Shown in pieces: positions 63,641 through 64,000 of a stretch of 64,000 nucleotides of DNA (positions are counted from its first letter, which is position 1; each line of letters opens with the position of its first letter). The translations under genes and the position numbers were made by a program. The notes below the pieces were generated by a model, which saw nothing but the letters and a program-made list of their open reading frames with translations, had not been told where the DNA came from and ran no database searches. This stretch comes from Ahaetulla prasina (lineage: Eukaryota > Chordata > Lepidosauria > Squamata > Colubridae), in assembly GCF_028640845.1 (NCBI RefSeq), contig NC_080543.1:7602959-7666958 (forward strand). Direction: 5' to 3'.

Positions 63641-63912
63641 TTTATTTTTTTATTTTTTATTTACATTTATATCTCGCCCTTCTCCGAAGACTCAGGGTGG
63701 CTTACAGTGTGTAAGGCAATAGTTTCATTCTATTCGTATATTTACAAAGTCAACTTATTGCCCCCCAACAATCTGGGTCCTCATTTTACTTCCTTATAAA
63801 GGATGGAAGGCTGAGTCAACCTTGGGCCTGGTGGGATTCGAGCCTGCAGTAATTGCAGGCTGCTGTGTTTTAATAACAGGCTATCTTACAGCCTGAGCCA
63901 CCACGGCCCTAT
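63641..63912 (-). mobile_element. tRNA-derived SINE with L2-like tail
   Basis: On the minus strand the tRNA-like head is GGGCCGTGGTGGCTCAGGC with a B box near GGCTCGAATCC. The 3' end (left) is ATCTCGCCCTTCTCCG with AGACTCAGGGTGG, closely matching the L2 3' hairpin at 42066 and 52237. The CCCCAACAATCTGGGTCC block is shared with 8245 and 51686. Confidence 0.82.
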
Positions 63913-64000
63913 TGTCTTGTCTTGTCTTTGGGCTGAAAATATGATGGTGTTGGGATTTATTTATTTGATTCTCATCGCACTTTTACTATTTTATAGATCC

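Overview
This window looks like non-coding DNA from a squamate reptile, most likely an advanced snake. The evidence is the repeat content: CR1 and Rex1/L3-like LINEs whose 3' tails run into (ATTCT)n and (ATCT)n arrays, an L2 LINE with squamate-type SINEs that share its tail hairpin, a large hAT MITE family, a SPIN-like hAT element, a chromodomain Ty3/Gypsy element, and very abundant GATA and GGAA microsatellites. The species call is inference. I found no host protein-coding gene, rRNA or functional tRNA. Every recognisable protein similarity belongs to a transposable element.

Layout. 1-2.8 kb: a LINE reverse transcriptase fossil and its microsatellite tail between two 92-bp direct repeats. 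3.4-4.3 kb: a SINE whose internal 67-bp segment is tandemly amplified about 13 times; the same segment is amplified again at 30.1-30.5 kb. 5-8.8 kb: LINE tails, CR1, Penelope-like repeats with an inverted junction, hAT MITEs and a SINE. 8.7-17.1 kb: long GGAA arrays with a recurring spacer, split by a full-length 5.7-kb Ty3/Gypsy chromovirus on the minus strand (LTRs 11254-11735 and 16499-16983, TSD gatag). 17.3-29.4 kb: nested hAT elements, three solo LTRs, CR1 copies, a SPIN-like element, a Tc1 remnant and pentanucleotide arrays. 30-43.6 kb: the second expanded SINE, LINE and hAT nests, a GGAAT/GAAGA higher-order array, two more solo LTRs, a 650-bp TTC/TCC tract and an L2 LINE. 44.4-64 kb: a LINE inserted antisense into its own family, a palindromic hAT MITE, GAA/GGA and GATA arrays, three solo LTRs, a second L2 copy, CR1/LINE fragments and SINEs.

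The elements act on each other rather than in a pathway. LINE tails appear to start microsatellites, the L2 LINE has the tail a SINE copies, and hAT, LTR and L1 insertions sit inside older elements, giving a relative insertion order. Target-site duplications (TSDs) could be read directly for most hAT MITEs (8 bp), nearly all solo LTRs (5 bp) and one L1 insertion (17 bp), so these boundaries are firmer than the family names.

The best candidates for something under-described are two repeat families sharing a hammerhead-ribozyme-like core with different but base-paired helices, two independent 67-bp expansions inside one SINE family, and solo LTRs whose upstream part carries a conserved acidic, proline-rich open frame with a variable 54-bp repeat.
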